A DNA stretch of 64,000 nt from Symsagittifera roscoffensis (GCF_963678635.1 NC_087065.1:65997374-66061373); one strand, 5' to 3'. Shown: positions 1 through 9,256, numbered from the stretch's first letter. Notes: generated by a model from the letters alone, not told the origin. Numbers and translations are program-made.

Positions 1-239
1 TAAATTAAAATTTCCTTGTTTTCTCAAACTGAGCAGTTGAGCACTTGAATAGAAGTGAGCAAATCATAATTGTCCGAAATGACAGAACAACAAGAGTTAA
101 AATATCGACGATTGATGAATGGTAGAACATCTTTAACATCTTTCCGTAGTTTACAGTCGCATAACTGAAAGAGGGTTCAAATAAAAAAAATATAAGCCTT
201 AACTGAATCTTGCAAGAGTCTTCACGAAAAAGCATTAGC

Positions 240-880
240 TAAGAAAGAGTCCGAATTAGTCGAGCGTGACCAATCGGCCGAAAGTGTGCAATTAGCCGAA
301 ATTTACCCAAACGATCCTATTGCACAAACGTATCCGAGTTAGCCGAACGTGGCCAATTGGCCGAAAGGGTGCAATCAGCCGAAAGTTGTCTAAACGACCC
401 AATTGCCTGAAAGTTTCCGAATTAGCCAAATATGGCCAAATGGTCGAAAATGTGCTATGAGCCGAAAGTTGCCCAAACGACCCATTTGAACGAAAGTGTG
501 CAATTAGCTAAAAGTCGGCGAAACGAACCAATTGGGCTAAAGTGTGCAATTAGCCGAAAGTCGCCCAAACAACCCATTTGGCCGAAAGTGTCCCAAATGC
601 AAATTTTTTCCAAAAACGACCCAGTTGGCCGAAAGTGTGCAATTAGCCGAAAGTTGTCCAAAAAAGTCCGAATTGGCCGAAAGTGTCCAAATAGCCGAAA
701 TTTGTCTAGACACGACCCAATTGTCCTAAAGTTTTTAATTAGCCGAAAATTCTCCAACAGTGTGACCAACAATTGGCCGAAACGACCCAATTGGCCAAAA
801 CGACCTAATTCGCCGAAACAAGCCAGTAGCCAAAATGTTCCAGTTAGGAGAAAGGGAGGCCTTGTAAGACTGAAAAAACT
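240..880 (+). repeat. Degenerate 18-bp coding-type minisatellite (QLAESV units)
   Basis: Variants of the 18-mer CAATTAGCCGAAAGTGTG recur throughout this stretch, mixed with blocks reading CCAAACGACCCAATTGG. In one frame the repeat reads Q-L-A-E-S-V, and it extends a reading that begins HEKALAKKESELVERDQSAE, so it looks like an expansion inside an ancestral coiled-coil gag segment. Frame changes between blocks now break the reading. The same tract recurs at about 26090-26560, 27690-28300, 29770-30340 and 31810-32400 with different internal deletions. Open frames on both strands here follow from the repeat and are not genes. Confidence 0.75.
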
Positions 881-1027
881 GAAAAATTAGAATTAGTCGA
901 GCCCCGTATCGTATTATCAAGCAAGTCGTCTTACCTTTTGCTATAACCTGGTTAGCTCAGGGTGTTGCGGGAGGTCAGGTCGCGGTTTGCTAGATTCCCT
1001 TCCTTTAAAACTTGATTTAATTCATTA

Positions 1028-1414
1028 ATGTTCAAAATTGCTGCTAGCTCGATGCACCACGCTTTGAAAATATTTTCGCCTGCTTCGCAAAAGCATGTAT
1101 CCCAATCGTGCATAGCCTTTCCCGGTTTAAGTTTCAACCAAAACGCAGTAAACTTCCGTAAAACTTGTCAGTATCAACTTGGTCACTATCTGCTTAACCG
1201 AAACGACACTGTTATTCGGCACGACGCCGTTAATAACTCTATTAGTCGACACCATATTAATAATTTTAACGTATTAACTCCTAACCAGCTTGAGAAAATT
1301 CTTACAAACTATAAACATAATATTCATGCAATCGTTTACTTTAAACGTGTAGGCACGGAAGATTTTTGTAGTAAGTTGAAAGAGTCAGGTAAGGTATACT
1401 TGTTATTAATATAG
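1028..1414 (+). pseudogene. Relic of a conserved small domain (NNSISRHH family), possibly SGNH-like
   Basis: A 128-codon open frame contains the block HDAVNNSISRHHINN, followed by IHAIVYFKRVGTEDF. The same blocks recur at 26668-27120 and 32572-32850, and in a divergent form in each 3.37-kb unit at 40582-50687 (for example 41210-41482, NSVSRHHSNNFN, followed in another frame by YCQRTGTEEIF). Conservation of the protein reading between two different repeat families shows it was once coding. I infer an SGNH-hydrolase-like fold from a GAS motif followed by an Asn-rich block, but the expected Ser and His motifs are not visible in this copy. It probably belongs to the 5' part of a BEL/Pao-type element. 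Confidence 0.45.
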
Positions 1415-1454
1415 TAACAAACCTGATATTTAGAAGGAAGCAGAACCTCACTTG

Positions 1455-1478
1455 TGTGCCATTCTGCCAGATGGCACA
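1455..1478 (+). promoter_or_regulatory. 8-bp inverted repeat at the outer LTR end
   Basis: TGTGCCAT (1455-1462) and ATGGCACA (1471-1478) are perfect reverse complements separated by 8 bases, so the extreme end of the LTR can fold into a hairpin. The 3' LTR has the same arrangement at 24678-24701. Integrase normally recognises the terminal bases of the LTR, so this dyad lies where a strand-transfer complex would bind. That role is inference. Confidence 0.6.
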
Positions 1479-1900
1479 GCGCAACCTTCCGGCGACACGA
1501 AAAAAAATCGAAAAAAGGCCTTATTAACGAAAAAGTATTTCGAAGGAGGGTAGGGATATTCTAGATTTTTTATTTTCAAAATTTCGATCGGAAGGGGAAT
1601 ATTTCTCAGAAATACAAAAAAGACGGCCATTTTGACGAAAAACGATGAAAAAACAGAAGAACGACAAATATTGTGAAGAACGGTCGCACAAGAGACGAAA
1701 AACACGAAGCCTCTTATCGTGGCAACAACACACGATAAGATTCTTAACAGTGGAAATTAATGGAGAAGGAAGCTTCAGTGGGGAAGAAATATTCCACGGA
1801 ACCCTCCCGTGCCACAAATTGGAAGAGATAAGGACGTTATCTCAGGAAGATTACGGGAGCGGAGGCTTGGTCCCCCAGAGACTGTTTTATGTGAAGGGAC

Positions 1901-1909
1901 AATATAAAA
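1901..1909 (+). promoter_or_regulatory. Probable TATA box of the 5' LTR
   Basis: AATATAAAA lies here, and the 3' LTR has the better match TATATAAAA at 25124-25132. If it is used, transcription would start about 25-30 bp downstream, near 1930, putting the U3/R boundary in the middle of the LTR. Confidence 0.5.
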
Positions 1910-2351
1910 CTGACTTTGTAGCTACTTGGATGTCGTAGAAGTGTGAATTAACACCGGTATAATTTGATATTTTAGAATATGAGTAGCTAGAAAGAGGAAA
2001 GGGTCAATCCATCTCCAATGGATTTAATATAGAACTGTCACACAAAAACATGTTAAAATAGGTTGTTCGAGTCGTGTTTTTAATGGCAATTACGTAGTCT
2101 GAGGATCCGAGATTCAGCTATGTGGTTGTGTTCGCATGTAAACGAAAGCTGATCAAAAGTCGTTTGACTGATGGCCTAAAAATAGTAACTTTTTACTTAG
2201 CCCCAAACAGACCAGAAAATCAACTGGCAAGGTCGAGACGGTGAAAAACGAGTAGGATTAAGGTAACTGACGCCTGCCAGTCGTTAATAGGTACTTTTTC
2301 AACGCTCCGTCGCTGTGTAGTATTTGGGCGAATGTTACATAGACGTTTTTA

Positions 2352-2368
2352 TGGCGCTCCTGGGTGGG
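2352..2368 (+). promoter_or_regulatory. Candidate tRNA primer-binding site
   Basis: The sequence TGGCGCTCCTGGGTGGG lies 12 bases inside the 5' LTR end and starts with TGG, as sites complementary to a CCA-ended tRNA do. The implied tRNA end has plausible acceptor and T-stem strands, but I cannot assign the tRNA, and a gap of 12 bases is longer than usual. Confidence 0.35.
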
Positions 2369-2417
2369 CCTGTCAAAGGCATAAGACCATCATGATCAGC
2401 AAGCGTTTCAGTGACGA

Positions 2418-4392
2418 ACCCTCCGCTCCGGGCGCATGCCCGAGTTAGAGTCCTTAATGACCGTTACTGTACTAGGGGGAAGGTGCGTACCCTCCGCCCA
2501 GTACTATTTAGCTTTTTAACTTAGTTAACACCGAAAGTTCCGGGGGCCGGAGGGTTAGGTGGGAAATCTAGAGCCCGCTTGACCCGAGGTCCCAGGACCA
2601 AAAACAATTAAAGAGAGAGCGTAAAACCAAACAAAAATAGTGCATAATCAAGAAAAGCCAAAAACAAATTTATTTGAAAACAAAAAAGTACAAAAAACAG
2701 TAAAAAATCCAAAAAATACCAAAAACAGTAAGAAACGTAAAGTGACAGTTTATATGTTATTTCCGGACGAGATGTAATCTGACCTTCCTATTTGTTGTTG
2801 TTTCAGGTTTATTTATATCGTTTCTGATAGAAAGATTGTGTGTTTTGGTGAAGGGTTGGATACCCTCCCTCGAGTGTAATTTGAGTGTTTAAGCACGTTA
2901 ATGGTGATTTTGCCGGTGACCGGAGGGTAGAGTGGCAAGCTGACCGACGTGTTCCACACTCAACAGGGACATAGGGAAAACATCCACAACGACTGTTGGG
3001 TATCGTTGAAGCAATTTTAGTATCGTTCGGGTACTAATTCATTAAAACTTAAGTGGTGGGGGGCACGACTGGCGCGGTCCGATTGTACCCTCCATCGATT
3101 ACAAATTTCCGAGTTAAGGGTCTTAATTCGGGTATTTTGGTGCAAAGGAGGGTATAGTACTATTCATTAACGACTACTGATAGATTATTGTCCTTACTAT
3201 ATATTACTTATCTCCTATTTAGACCCAAGAAACACCAAAATTTTGTCGAAAATTACTGATTTGTGATAAACTATAGACCCCAAATTTTTGGATATCCGAG
3301 CTTTTCCGAACAGCAAAAAGCGTTTATATAGGGAGTAGCTACCTAGTTCGATCCCCCTAACTAAAGAAACCGCGTGAGAAAAGACTCAGTAAAAGTTGGA
3401 AAAAACCAAAATTTTTCGGTCAAAATTTCGATAATTTTCTGAATTTTGTCAATCTGTTTTGGGGATCGAGTTTTTGAGTTTTTGAGTTAGAGCAATAAAA
3501 TTTTTGTATTAGGAGCGTGCTAGCATAACGTGCTCGGCTGCCAGAAAATTTTTTGAATAACCCTCCGACTAGCTCCGTGGACAGAGCTAACGACTTAAGG
3601 ATTGGAAAAGGAAGGAATCGGAGGGTCCAAATTTGATAGTTATTGGCCAAATTTTTGTCTCCAAACCAATTTTGGTCCGGTTTTTTGCATTATTCCAGCA
3701 GTGCCGTACAGGGCTACTACGCTCGTTTCAGTTATTTTCAAGCACTTTCAATAGGAATTGCGGAAAAAGTTTCTCAGAACCTATATAGGTGGTGAAAAAA
3801 GGCCGATTGGACAAACACGTTTTTGGCAATTTCTCAAAGACTAGCCAACCGATCGGGATAATTTTGGTACCATAAGTCGACGTTTTGGATCATTTTTCCG
3901 GACCGCAACCGTTTTTTGGTTGATAATCTCGGAAAAGAAAATTTTTTTAGAATTTGTTGGTTCGGAGGGTCCAAATTACAGGTAACCCTCCGAGCGGCAG
4001 AAAATTTCATCAAAACAACTTTTATCCTACTGGGAACGTTGACCGTGTCAGCCAATCTAGTTTTAAGTCAGGTGGACCGCTTTTAGAGACTTTATCGCGG
4101 TAACATAACCTTTTTTCGTGATTTTGGGGAACCCTCCGAAGTAACCCTCCGGAGTCAGCTAAACCCCTTAGCAACCCTCCTTAGTGGAAAATATCCACGA
4201 GATCATCCAAAGAAGTTAAAACAGCCCCCCGTAGAGAATTTAGCTTGTTTTGACGCTTCCTGAAGTTAATTGAAGGCCCTTCTAAGTGAGGTTCAGAAAT
4301 TTGAAATAAGGTACCCTCCGAAGTAACCCTCCGAGGTAGGCTAAGTGTCTTAACAACCCTCCGGAGTGACTCAAACATCTTAGCAACCCTCC
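2418..4392 (+). repeat. Cluster of 18 ACCCTCC/GGAGGGT words
   Basis: Thirteen copies read ACCCTCC (2418, 2489, 2862, 3087, 3560, 3985, 4131, 4144, 4174, 4313, 4326, 4356, 4386) and five read GGAGGGT (2549, 2922, 3147, 3620, 3964). Well under one copy of a given 7-mer is expected by chance on both strands of 2 kb. Several extend to ACCCTCCGA and its complement. Orientations alternate in the first half and become all-plus in the second, so many plus/minus pairs could base-pair in the RNA. Confidence 0.85.
3962..3993 (+). promoter_or_regulatory. Perfect 9-bp hairpin built from the leader word
   Basis: TCGGAGGGT (3962-3970) and ACCCTCCGA (3985-3993) pair perfectly across a 14-base loop. This is the closest plus/minus pair of the leader cluster, and it shows that the recurring word can form local stems. 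Confidence 0.6.
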
Positions 4393-4602
4393 TTGTTAGA
4401 AGCTTGAGGAAACCTTCTGTGGCAATTTGGGAGACGGAAAATATCCATTTAATTTAGATCATATTAGGATATCAGGCGTGCTTATTAGGATCATAAGGGC
4501 CCATTTTGACCCGGAAAATTGTGATCAACTTTGGATTCTAGATCGGGTGTATCAGAAGTACCCGAACAAAAATATTTTTTTTTATTGTAATTTTGGTTGT
4601 GT

Positions 4603-4787
4603 GGTTGCCTTGAGCTACTTAATAGGAAAGTTCGGGCAATCCGGGAACAAATAAAGGAATACCTCGGTGAGTGTATTAGGCAAATACACACTCACTTGAG
4701 AAGAAAAGTTGTTCCCTACTCTCGTGCACTTGGAGCAGTCCAGGTGTGGGGGAGCTTTTTCTTAGACTTAAGAAATTTTCGATCAGA
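4603..4787 (+). repeat. Tandem hairpin unit 1 in the leader
   Basis: This unit starts GGTTGCCTTGAGC and is followed directly by a second copy at 4788. It contains an inner stem, CTCGGTGAGTGTATT (4663-4677) against AATACACACTCACTTGAG (4683-4700), and an outer 8-bp stem, GGGAACAA (4643-4650) against TTGTTCCC (4709-4716). Confidence 0.75.
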
Positions 4788-4972
4788 GGTTGCCTTGAGC
4801 TACTTAATAGGACAGCTCGGGCAATCGCAGGACACCTAAAAGAAGACCTCGGTGGGTGTATTAGGCAAATACACACTCACTTGAGAAGACTGTGTCCTGG
4901 GCTTCGTTCTTTCGGATCGTTCCGATTGAGGGAAGTCTTTTTCTTTAAGATTAAGTTTTATTGATCTGTTTC
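4788..4972 (+). repeat. Tandem hairpin unit 2 in the leader
   Basis: This is the second 185-bp unit, with the same inner stem. At the position of the outer stem the sequence differs completely from unit 1, yet still pairs over 8 bp: CAGGACAC (4828-4835) with GTGTCCTG (4892-4899). The end of the unit is approximate, because similarity fades around GGATCG...TTAAGATTAAG. Confidence 0.75.
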
Positions 4973-5308
4973 TGAATCATCACTGCTTTTTATCAAAGAT
5001 TGTTTAATTTTAACAAAGCAGTGACTTGATAAATTGGGTGACGATAAATTGATACTGACAAGAGGTCGCTGTCACCTGTAGGTTATTCTTATCTGATTAT
5101 CTATTGTGTTTTGTGTGTTGATTATATCTTGTGAAAATTTTGTGATACTGTTATACTATACGACAGGGTTGAGTTAGCATTATATCAATACTGAGCAGGC
5201 CCTGTGTGTGTGTAACTCTAGCTGAGTCACTAAGATTGTCATTGAGAAACCTAAGAGATTGATATTGACTTTTCGACATACGAATAATGTTTTTTTTTGT
5301 TACAAAGC

Positions 5309-5800
5309 ATGCAGCGCAGGGACTCGTTAGGATCGACTACTAAGATTCCCAGGCTGAGCAAAGGCAGCACGCGAAAATTTAAAACTAGGCGTAGCCAGTC
5401 CTCGTTTAGCAGCGCCTCCGACGTGTTTGCCGAAACCGAATCGACTAAAGGTCAACCTGATCTTTCAGTGAGCGAAATGAGATTAAGGAGCGAGAAAAAC
5501 CTCGATGGCGATCAAAGGCGGAGCGCCGAAGCCGGAAACGCGAGCGAAACGCTTGTGGAACCTTTGACGAGGGAGAACAGACGCTCATTCGACCCGACTT
5601 TGAGCCGAGCGAGGACCTCGAGCGGGAGGAAGTCGAGAGGACGGAGGAGACCTCGGAGCGTTCCGAGGTCGAGCCGCGAGAGGAAGTGTTATTCAAGGGA
5701 ATGTCCAAATCGGAGACAAAGAGTCATAGGTGGAGGAGAGAATATTCACATTCGGCTAGTACCCACTCATCTCTGGCCAAGCAGAGCAACAACGCGATGA
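5309..5800 (+). CDS. gag: Gag, N-terminal part (first frame)
   Basis: The first ATG after the leader is at 5309 and opens a basic, Ser/Arg-rich reading (MQRRDSLGSTTK...). Reading is convincing up to about 5590. Beyond that the other forward frame (5461-6879) gives a more Gag-like acidic and then coiled-coil protein, while this frame turns into Arg-rich text typical of a shadow. A single-base change near 5590 therefore probably joins the two. I recognise no domain in this segment, and the start is inferred from its position after the leader. Confidence 0.55.
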   Translation: MQRRDSLGSTTKIPRLSKGSTRKFKTRRSQSSFSSASDVFAETESTKGQPDLSVSEMRLRSEKNLDGDQRRSAEAGNASETLVEPLTRENRRSFDPTLSRARTSSGRKSRGRRRPRSVPRSSRERKCYSRECPNRRQRVIGGGENIHIRLVPTHLWPSRATTR

Positions 5801-6879
5801 TGTCGAGTATAAGCCCGAGTGAACAACAACAGGGTACGAAGGCCAAGAAGAGTTGGAAGTCTTTGTACGACGAGCGCATGGCGTCACTACCAACTGTAGG
5901 TTTAACCTCCAGTTATGTCTACCCGGAGGTAGCCCATCCGGATGTGAACTTCACACCGTGCCCAAGGAACGATATGAGCAGGAAGGCGTCGTCAGCCTCG
6001 CCGACCAGGCCCATGTCAGATGGGATAACGATGGGAGCGTCATCAACCTTCGACAGATTAATGACGTCAATGAGCAAGCAAAAAGGCGGTGCGTCATCAA
6101 GCACCAGGCTGCAGCAGCTAAAAAAAATAGATCAGGTTGATGAGAGAGCTCACAAAGGTCAAGAGAATCTGAGAGACAAACTAACGCACGTGAAGTCGCA
6201 GGCGAGGGTTGATCAGGCTCAGTTGATTCGCAACACCGATCAATGCCTGGCGGAGAGCCTGGCACAGGCAAACAAGGAGTCATACGAAAGAGAGGCTAGG
6301 ATGACCAGGGAGATCGAACGATTGTTGAACGATCATGATAGTACCTACGCCCACACGATGACTAGCCTGGAGAAAAGGTTAGATGCAAAGTCTGACTTAA
6401 TGATGCGGAAGCTTGACGCAATCCTGAATGGGAGCAATTGGCAGGAGCGTTCCAACCCAAGGGAGCGCTCACGCCATGCGAATGATGGAGATGGTACGGG
6501 CAGCAATGCCAGAGCCCAGCAAGGCTCGAGAACGAACTACGAACCTAGAAACAAGGAGCGGCCAAGGGCAGCCCCGTCGAGGCCTGGCTGGACGAATCCA
6601 GTCCCGCCGGAGGCAGATGCCATCCCGGAGACAAGGTTGCCAACTGTGCCACAAGTCAGTTCAGTACCAGATCTGACCACAGTCTCACACGACACAACGA
6701 TGTATGCCTCGATGTTTGAGCCCCTGAACAGATCTCTCGAAACATTCATCACCAAGCTCTCGAAGTCAACCGAGAGAGGAGAGAGGTCAAGGAGGACACT
6801 GAAAAAGCCGAAGTCATGTAAAGACGAGACAGACGGCTGCATTGATACTTGGATAGAGGTGATGAAGTTACACTTTTAG
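5461..6879 (+). CDS. gag: Gag, middle part (coiled coil), ends at an in-frame TAG
   Basis: The frame is open from 5461, with its first ATG at 5701. It carries an acidic stretch rich in Glu, a long coiled-coil-like segment (about 6120-6430, KKIDQVDERAHKGQENLRDK and following), a Pro/Arg-rich linker, and the start of a retrotransposon Gag core ending in WIEVMKLHF. The TAG at 6877-6879 lies inside the Gag core: codons after it (EENLSKKQECSAL...) still read as Gag. About 80 bases later a one-base shift near 6960 moves the reading to the frame of the next entry. So this is a decayed internal piece of one Gag. Confidence 0.65.
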   Translation, partial: SFSERNEIKEREKPRWRSKAERRSRKRERNACGTFDEGEQTLIRPDFEPSEDLEREEVERTEETSERSEVEPREEVLFKGMSKSETKSHRWRREYSHSASTHSSLAKQSNNAMMSSISPSEQQQGTKAKKSWKSLYDERMASLPTVGLTSSYVYPEVAHPDVNFTPCPRNDMSRKASSASPTRPMSDGITMGASSTFDRLMTSMSKQKGGASSSTRLQQLKKIDQVDERAHKGQENLRDKLTHVKSQARVDQAQLIRNTDQCLAESLAQANKESYEREARMTREIERLLNDHDSTYAHTMTSLEKRLDAKSDLMMRKLDAILNGSNWQERSNPRERSRHANDGDGTGSNARAQQGSRTNYEPRNKERPRAAPSRPGWTNPVPPEADAIPETRLPTVPQVSSVPDLTTVSHDTTMYASMFEPLNRSLETFITKLSKSTERGERSRRTLKKPKSCKDETDGCIDTWIEVMKLHF

Positions 6880-6961
6880 GAAGAGAATCTCTCCAAGAAA
6901 CAAGAGTGCAGCGCGCTAACGAGCAACCTGGAGGGTACTGCACTAAGTTGTGTAATGGCGA

Positions 6962-9256
6962 AAAGAGCCAATATTCGACATCCTGCTGAATCGTTTCGGC
7001 TCTGGAGTACAAGGGCACCAGGCTATGGTGAAGTTCGAAAAGAGGCGTCAAAGAGATGACGAATCCATAGATAAATTTTTGGACGACCTTGAATTGCTTA
7101 GGAGGAGAAGCAACCCAGATGAGAAAATATCCGAGCGAAACTTGGCGTTTGCTTCGAAGTTCATGGACGGAGTAAGGAGTGAGGAGTTGAAGACGATGTT
7201 GGCCACACACTTCACCCTGTTACTTGACCAGGTACCCAAGCCCGATGATTTGCGCATGAAGTCACGCGAGTATTTGCTCATAAAGCCGAGGGCGCAAAAC
7301 CGTTACAGCAATTATGGTAACTATAGCGGGACACACACTGGTGCGAATTCCAGTTGGTACAAACCTCGCGATGACATGGATAAGAGGAGATCGTGCGCGA
7401 ATTGTGGTTCGATGGACCATCACGTTTCCGCGTGTTCTGCATACAAACAGAACATGAAGGCGATAGGCTACTTTCTCGAGGACGCCGATGCGACCGACGA
7501 GGATCACGAAGAGTATGTCAGAGGGCTCATCATGAAATATGGTCCGAGGTGTTTCTTCTGTAATTTGGAGGGACACTTCAAGTCGGATTGTACTCAATTT
7601 TGGGATGCAGTGGCGGACGCGAAACATCCCCGCCACGAAGAGGTGCTTTCGGGTGACACCTTTACGACGAAGAAGGTGAAGACACTGCCTGATGAGGTGG
7701 TAGCCGCGAACCTGGAAGCAGATTCGTCTAGCCCACTCAAGGTGGATTACGGCCTGGCGGCAAGGACAGCGCTGCAGAATGTCAAACAGGACCTTGCCAC
7801 GAAAGAAGTGGAGCAGTGGGTAAGGTCGGAGCTGGAGAGCACAGATCTTCGAGAAAGTTTTAATATTCTGGGTAAAATGACGAAAGTAGACGACAAAGAG
7901 GAACCCAGGAAACAGGGACTGAAACTGAACGTTATATCTGGTAAAACTTTCGGCATGACGAAGGAGGGGACGAAAATAATGTCCATTATCTCAGTCGCAG
8001 GGCACCAGGTGGTCAAGAAATTGAGTGAACCATCTGAGATTACACTAGTCCACCTGGACATCTATGCCGACTACCTGAAGGAGAAAGATCCCAAACTGGA
8101 TTCCAGGGCAGTGCGAGCGCTGCTCACAACGGGAGGTCCGAGGCTGATGAAAGTGGATGGACATTATATCGATGTCCATGGCCCTTACCCGATCCTAATG
8201 AATGTGGATGGCATCAATATCTACACGAAAGCTCACATAACTGATGCGAACGATCAGATTGGCCGGATATACATTGGTCAGGAGGAGCTGAAGGTTAGAC
8301 GAATCGGACACAACGCGATGCTCGAACAAGATGCGGTGCATATAGGTTGCGAGGCCGATCTGGCCGCACACGTGCTGGACGTGCAAGGCAGGCAATTTTC
8401 AGTTAAGGGACTGCTAGACACGGGAGCAGTGGTTAGTGTCATGCCAGTCAAAACTTGGACCGACATGGGTTTCGAAAGGTCGGATCTCATACCGACAAAC
8501 ATCAGGTTGGCAGCTGCCAATCAGGGAGCGATCTATGTGACTGGACGAACCCCGATCATTTCACTGCAGCTCGGAGGAAGACATCTTTGGATGAGCTTCC
8601 TAGTAGTGGAGAATTTGAACGAATCCGATCAGTTCATCTTAGGAAGGGATTTCGTGCGCAACTTTGATGTCACGATCGATCTCAATGACGGGTTGATTAG
8701 GATCAAGAATCCTGAGAGAAAGTATGAAAAGAGACCCCTTAATAAGATCTTAATTAACCAAGCCAAGGTGCCGATTTTTCTGGATCGAAAAGTTAGATTA
8801 AAACCAAACCAAGCCGTAGTAGCGACGTTTTGGATGAGGAACTTGAATGAACTCAGCAATGACAGACAGGTGTGTCTGGTACCAAATCCAAACAGTAAAA
8901 GCTCGGCTATTTTAGGAAGAAGCTTCTCACTCACTCAGAGCGGACTGTGTGTGAGTGTGTTATTGAACACAGAAGCAACAACAGTGACAATACAGAGGGG
9001 AAAGAAACTTGGCTACGCTTTGCCTCTGAACACAGACTTTCAGAGTGTGGAGAACTTAAAAAAGTTTGATGTAACTAAATGTCCATTGCATGCGAACCAA
9101 GAATGTATAATGAAGAGAGTGAATGAATTGAAATCTTCTAGGAAATTGTTTTCAATGAAGTCGGAAACAGATGATGGGCTGTTTAGTTGTTCCAACTTTC
9201 CTGAGAGGCCGACAGAAGCAGAGTTAGCTGCGAATAAACAGTCCTACCTGAGATAG
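6962..9256 (+). CDS. gag-pro: Gag C-terminal core with two CCHC zinc knuckles, plus retropepsin
   Basis: Reading is Gag-like from 6962 (KEPIFDILLNRFGSG); the methionine at 7025 is internal. Counting from that Met, two CX2CX4HX4C knuckles lie at C124-C127-H132-C137 and C176-C179-H184-C189, typical of nucleocapsid. A retropepsin follows, with LLDTGAVVSVMP (Asp465) and the flap-distal ILGRDF near residue 540. The knuckles bind genomic RNA and the protease matures the polyprotein. The frame stops at 9256, but reading continues in another frame (about 9240-9365, EHLKGKISDKELDSL) towards RT, so the end is a frameshift and not a true terminus. Confidence 0.85.
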   Translation, partial: KEPIFDILLNRFGSGVQGHQAMVKFEKRRQRDDESIDKFLDDLELLRRRSNPDEKISERNLAFASKFMDGVRSEELKTMLATHFTLLLDQVPKPDDLRMKSREYLLIKPRAQNRYSNYGNYSGTHTGANSSWYKPRDDMDKRRSCANCGSMDHHVSACSAYKQNMKAIGYFLEDADATDEDHEEYVRGLIMKYGPRCFFCNLEGHFKSDCTQFWDAVADAKHPRHEEVLSGDTFTTKKVKTLPDEVVAANLEADSSSPLKVDYGLAARTALQNVKQDLATKEVEQWVRSELESTDLRESFNILGKMTKVDDKEEPRKQGLKLNVISGKTFGMTKEGTKIMSIISVAGHQVVKKLSEPSEITLVHLDIYADYLKEKDPKLDSRAVRALLTTGGPRLMKVDGHYIDVHGPYPILMNVDGINIYTKAHITDANDQIGRIYIGQEELKVRRIGHNAMLEQDAVHIGCEADLAAHVLDVQGRQFSVKGLLDTGAVVSVMPVKTWTDMGFERSDLIPTNIRLAAANQGAIYVTGRTPIISLQLGGRHLWMSFLVVENLNESDQFILGRDFVRNFDVTIDLNDGLIRIKNPERKYEKRPLNKILINQAKVPIFLDRKVRLKPNQAVVATFWMRNLNELSNDRQVCLVPNPNSKSSAILGRSFSLTQSGLCVSVLLNTEATTVTIQRGKKLGYALPLNTDFQSVENLKKFDVTKCPLHANQECIMKRVNELKSSRKLFSMKSETDDGLFSCSNFPERPTEAELAANKQSYLR

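Larger units (their letters stand above)
1..1454 (+). repeat. Type-A BEL/Pao-derived module, left part (cut by the giant element)
   Basis: This is the first visible unit of the tandem array that resumes at 25563. It starts near position 9 with the same TTCCTTGTTTTCTCAAACTG stretch that opens the units at 25836, 27431, 29516 and 31555. In order it holds a gag-start-like reading with TEQ-ELKYRRLMNGRT, a coding-type minisatellite (about 240-880), and the relic of a small conserved domain (1028-1414). The giant retrotransposon interrupts it after 1454, and the remaining 273 bp of the unit lie at 25563-25835. Confidence 0.75.
1455..2339 (+). repeat. 5' LTR (885 bp)
   Basis: It begins TGTGCCAT and ends GAATGTTACA, so it has the TG...CA ends typical of LTRs. 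It matches 24678-25562 along its whole length and has the same total length. Differences are scattered substitutions plus small A-run indels near the start. It contains one ACCCTCC (1801) and one GGAGGGT (1545), the word that is greatly enriched in the downstream leader. I did not find a canonical AATAAA signal. Confidence 0.93.
2340..5308 (+). other. Long structured leader of the giant element
   Basis: Almost 3 kb separate the 5' LTR from the first gag ATG at 5309, with no convincing open frame on either strand. The stretch holds a dense set of ACCCTCC/GGAGGGT words (2418-4392), a 9-bp hairpin at 3962-3993, and two tandem hairpin units (4603-4972). Packaging, dimerisation or translation control are the usual roles of such leaders in retroelements. 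None is shown here. Confidence 0.7.

Noticed and set aside
455-790. Open frames on the minus strand in the CCGAAAG tracts (also near 26280, 27713, 27971, 30034 and 31838)
   Set aside because: They are by-products of the 18-bp minisatellite: all frames of such a repeat stay open together, and no domain or start context supports them.
948-1000. GGTTAGCTCAGG as the A box of a tRNA gene
   Set aside because: No B box or T-arm follows at the right distance, and the text is part of the degenerate module that recurs with the same flanks.
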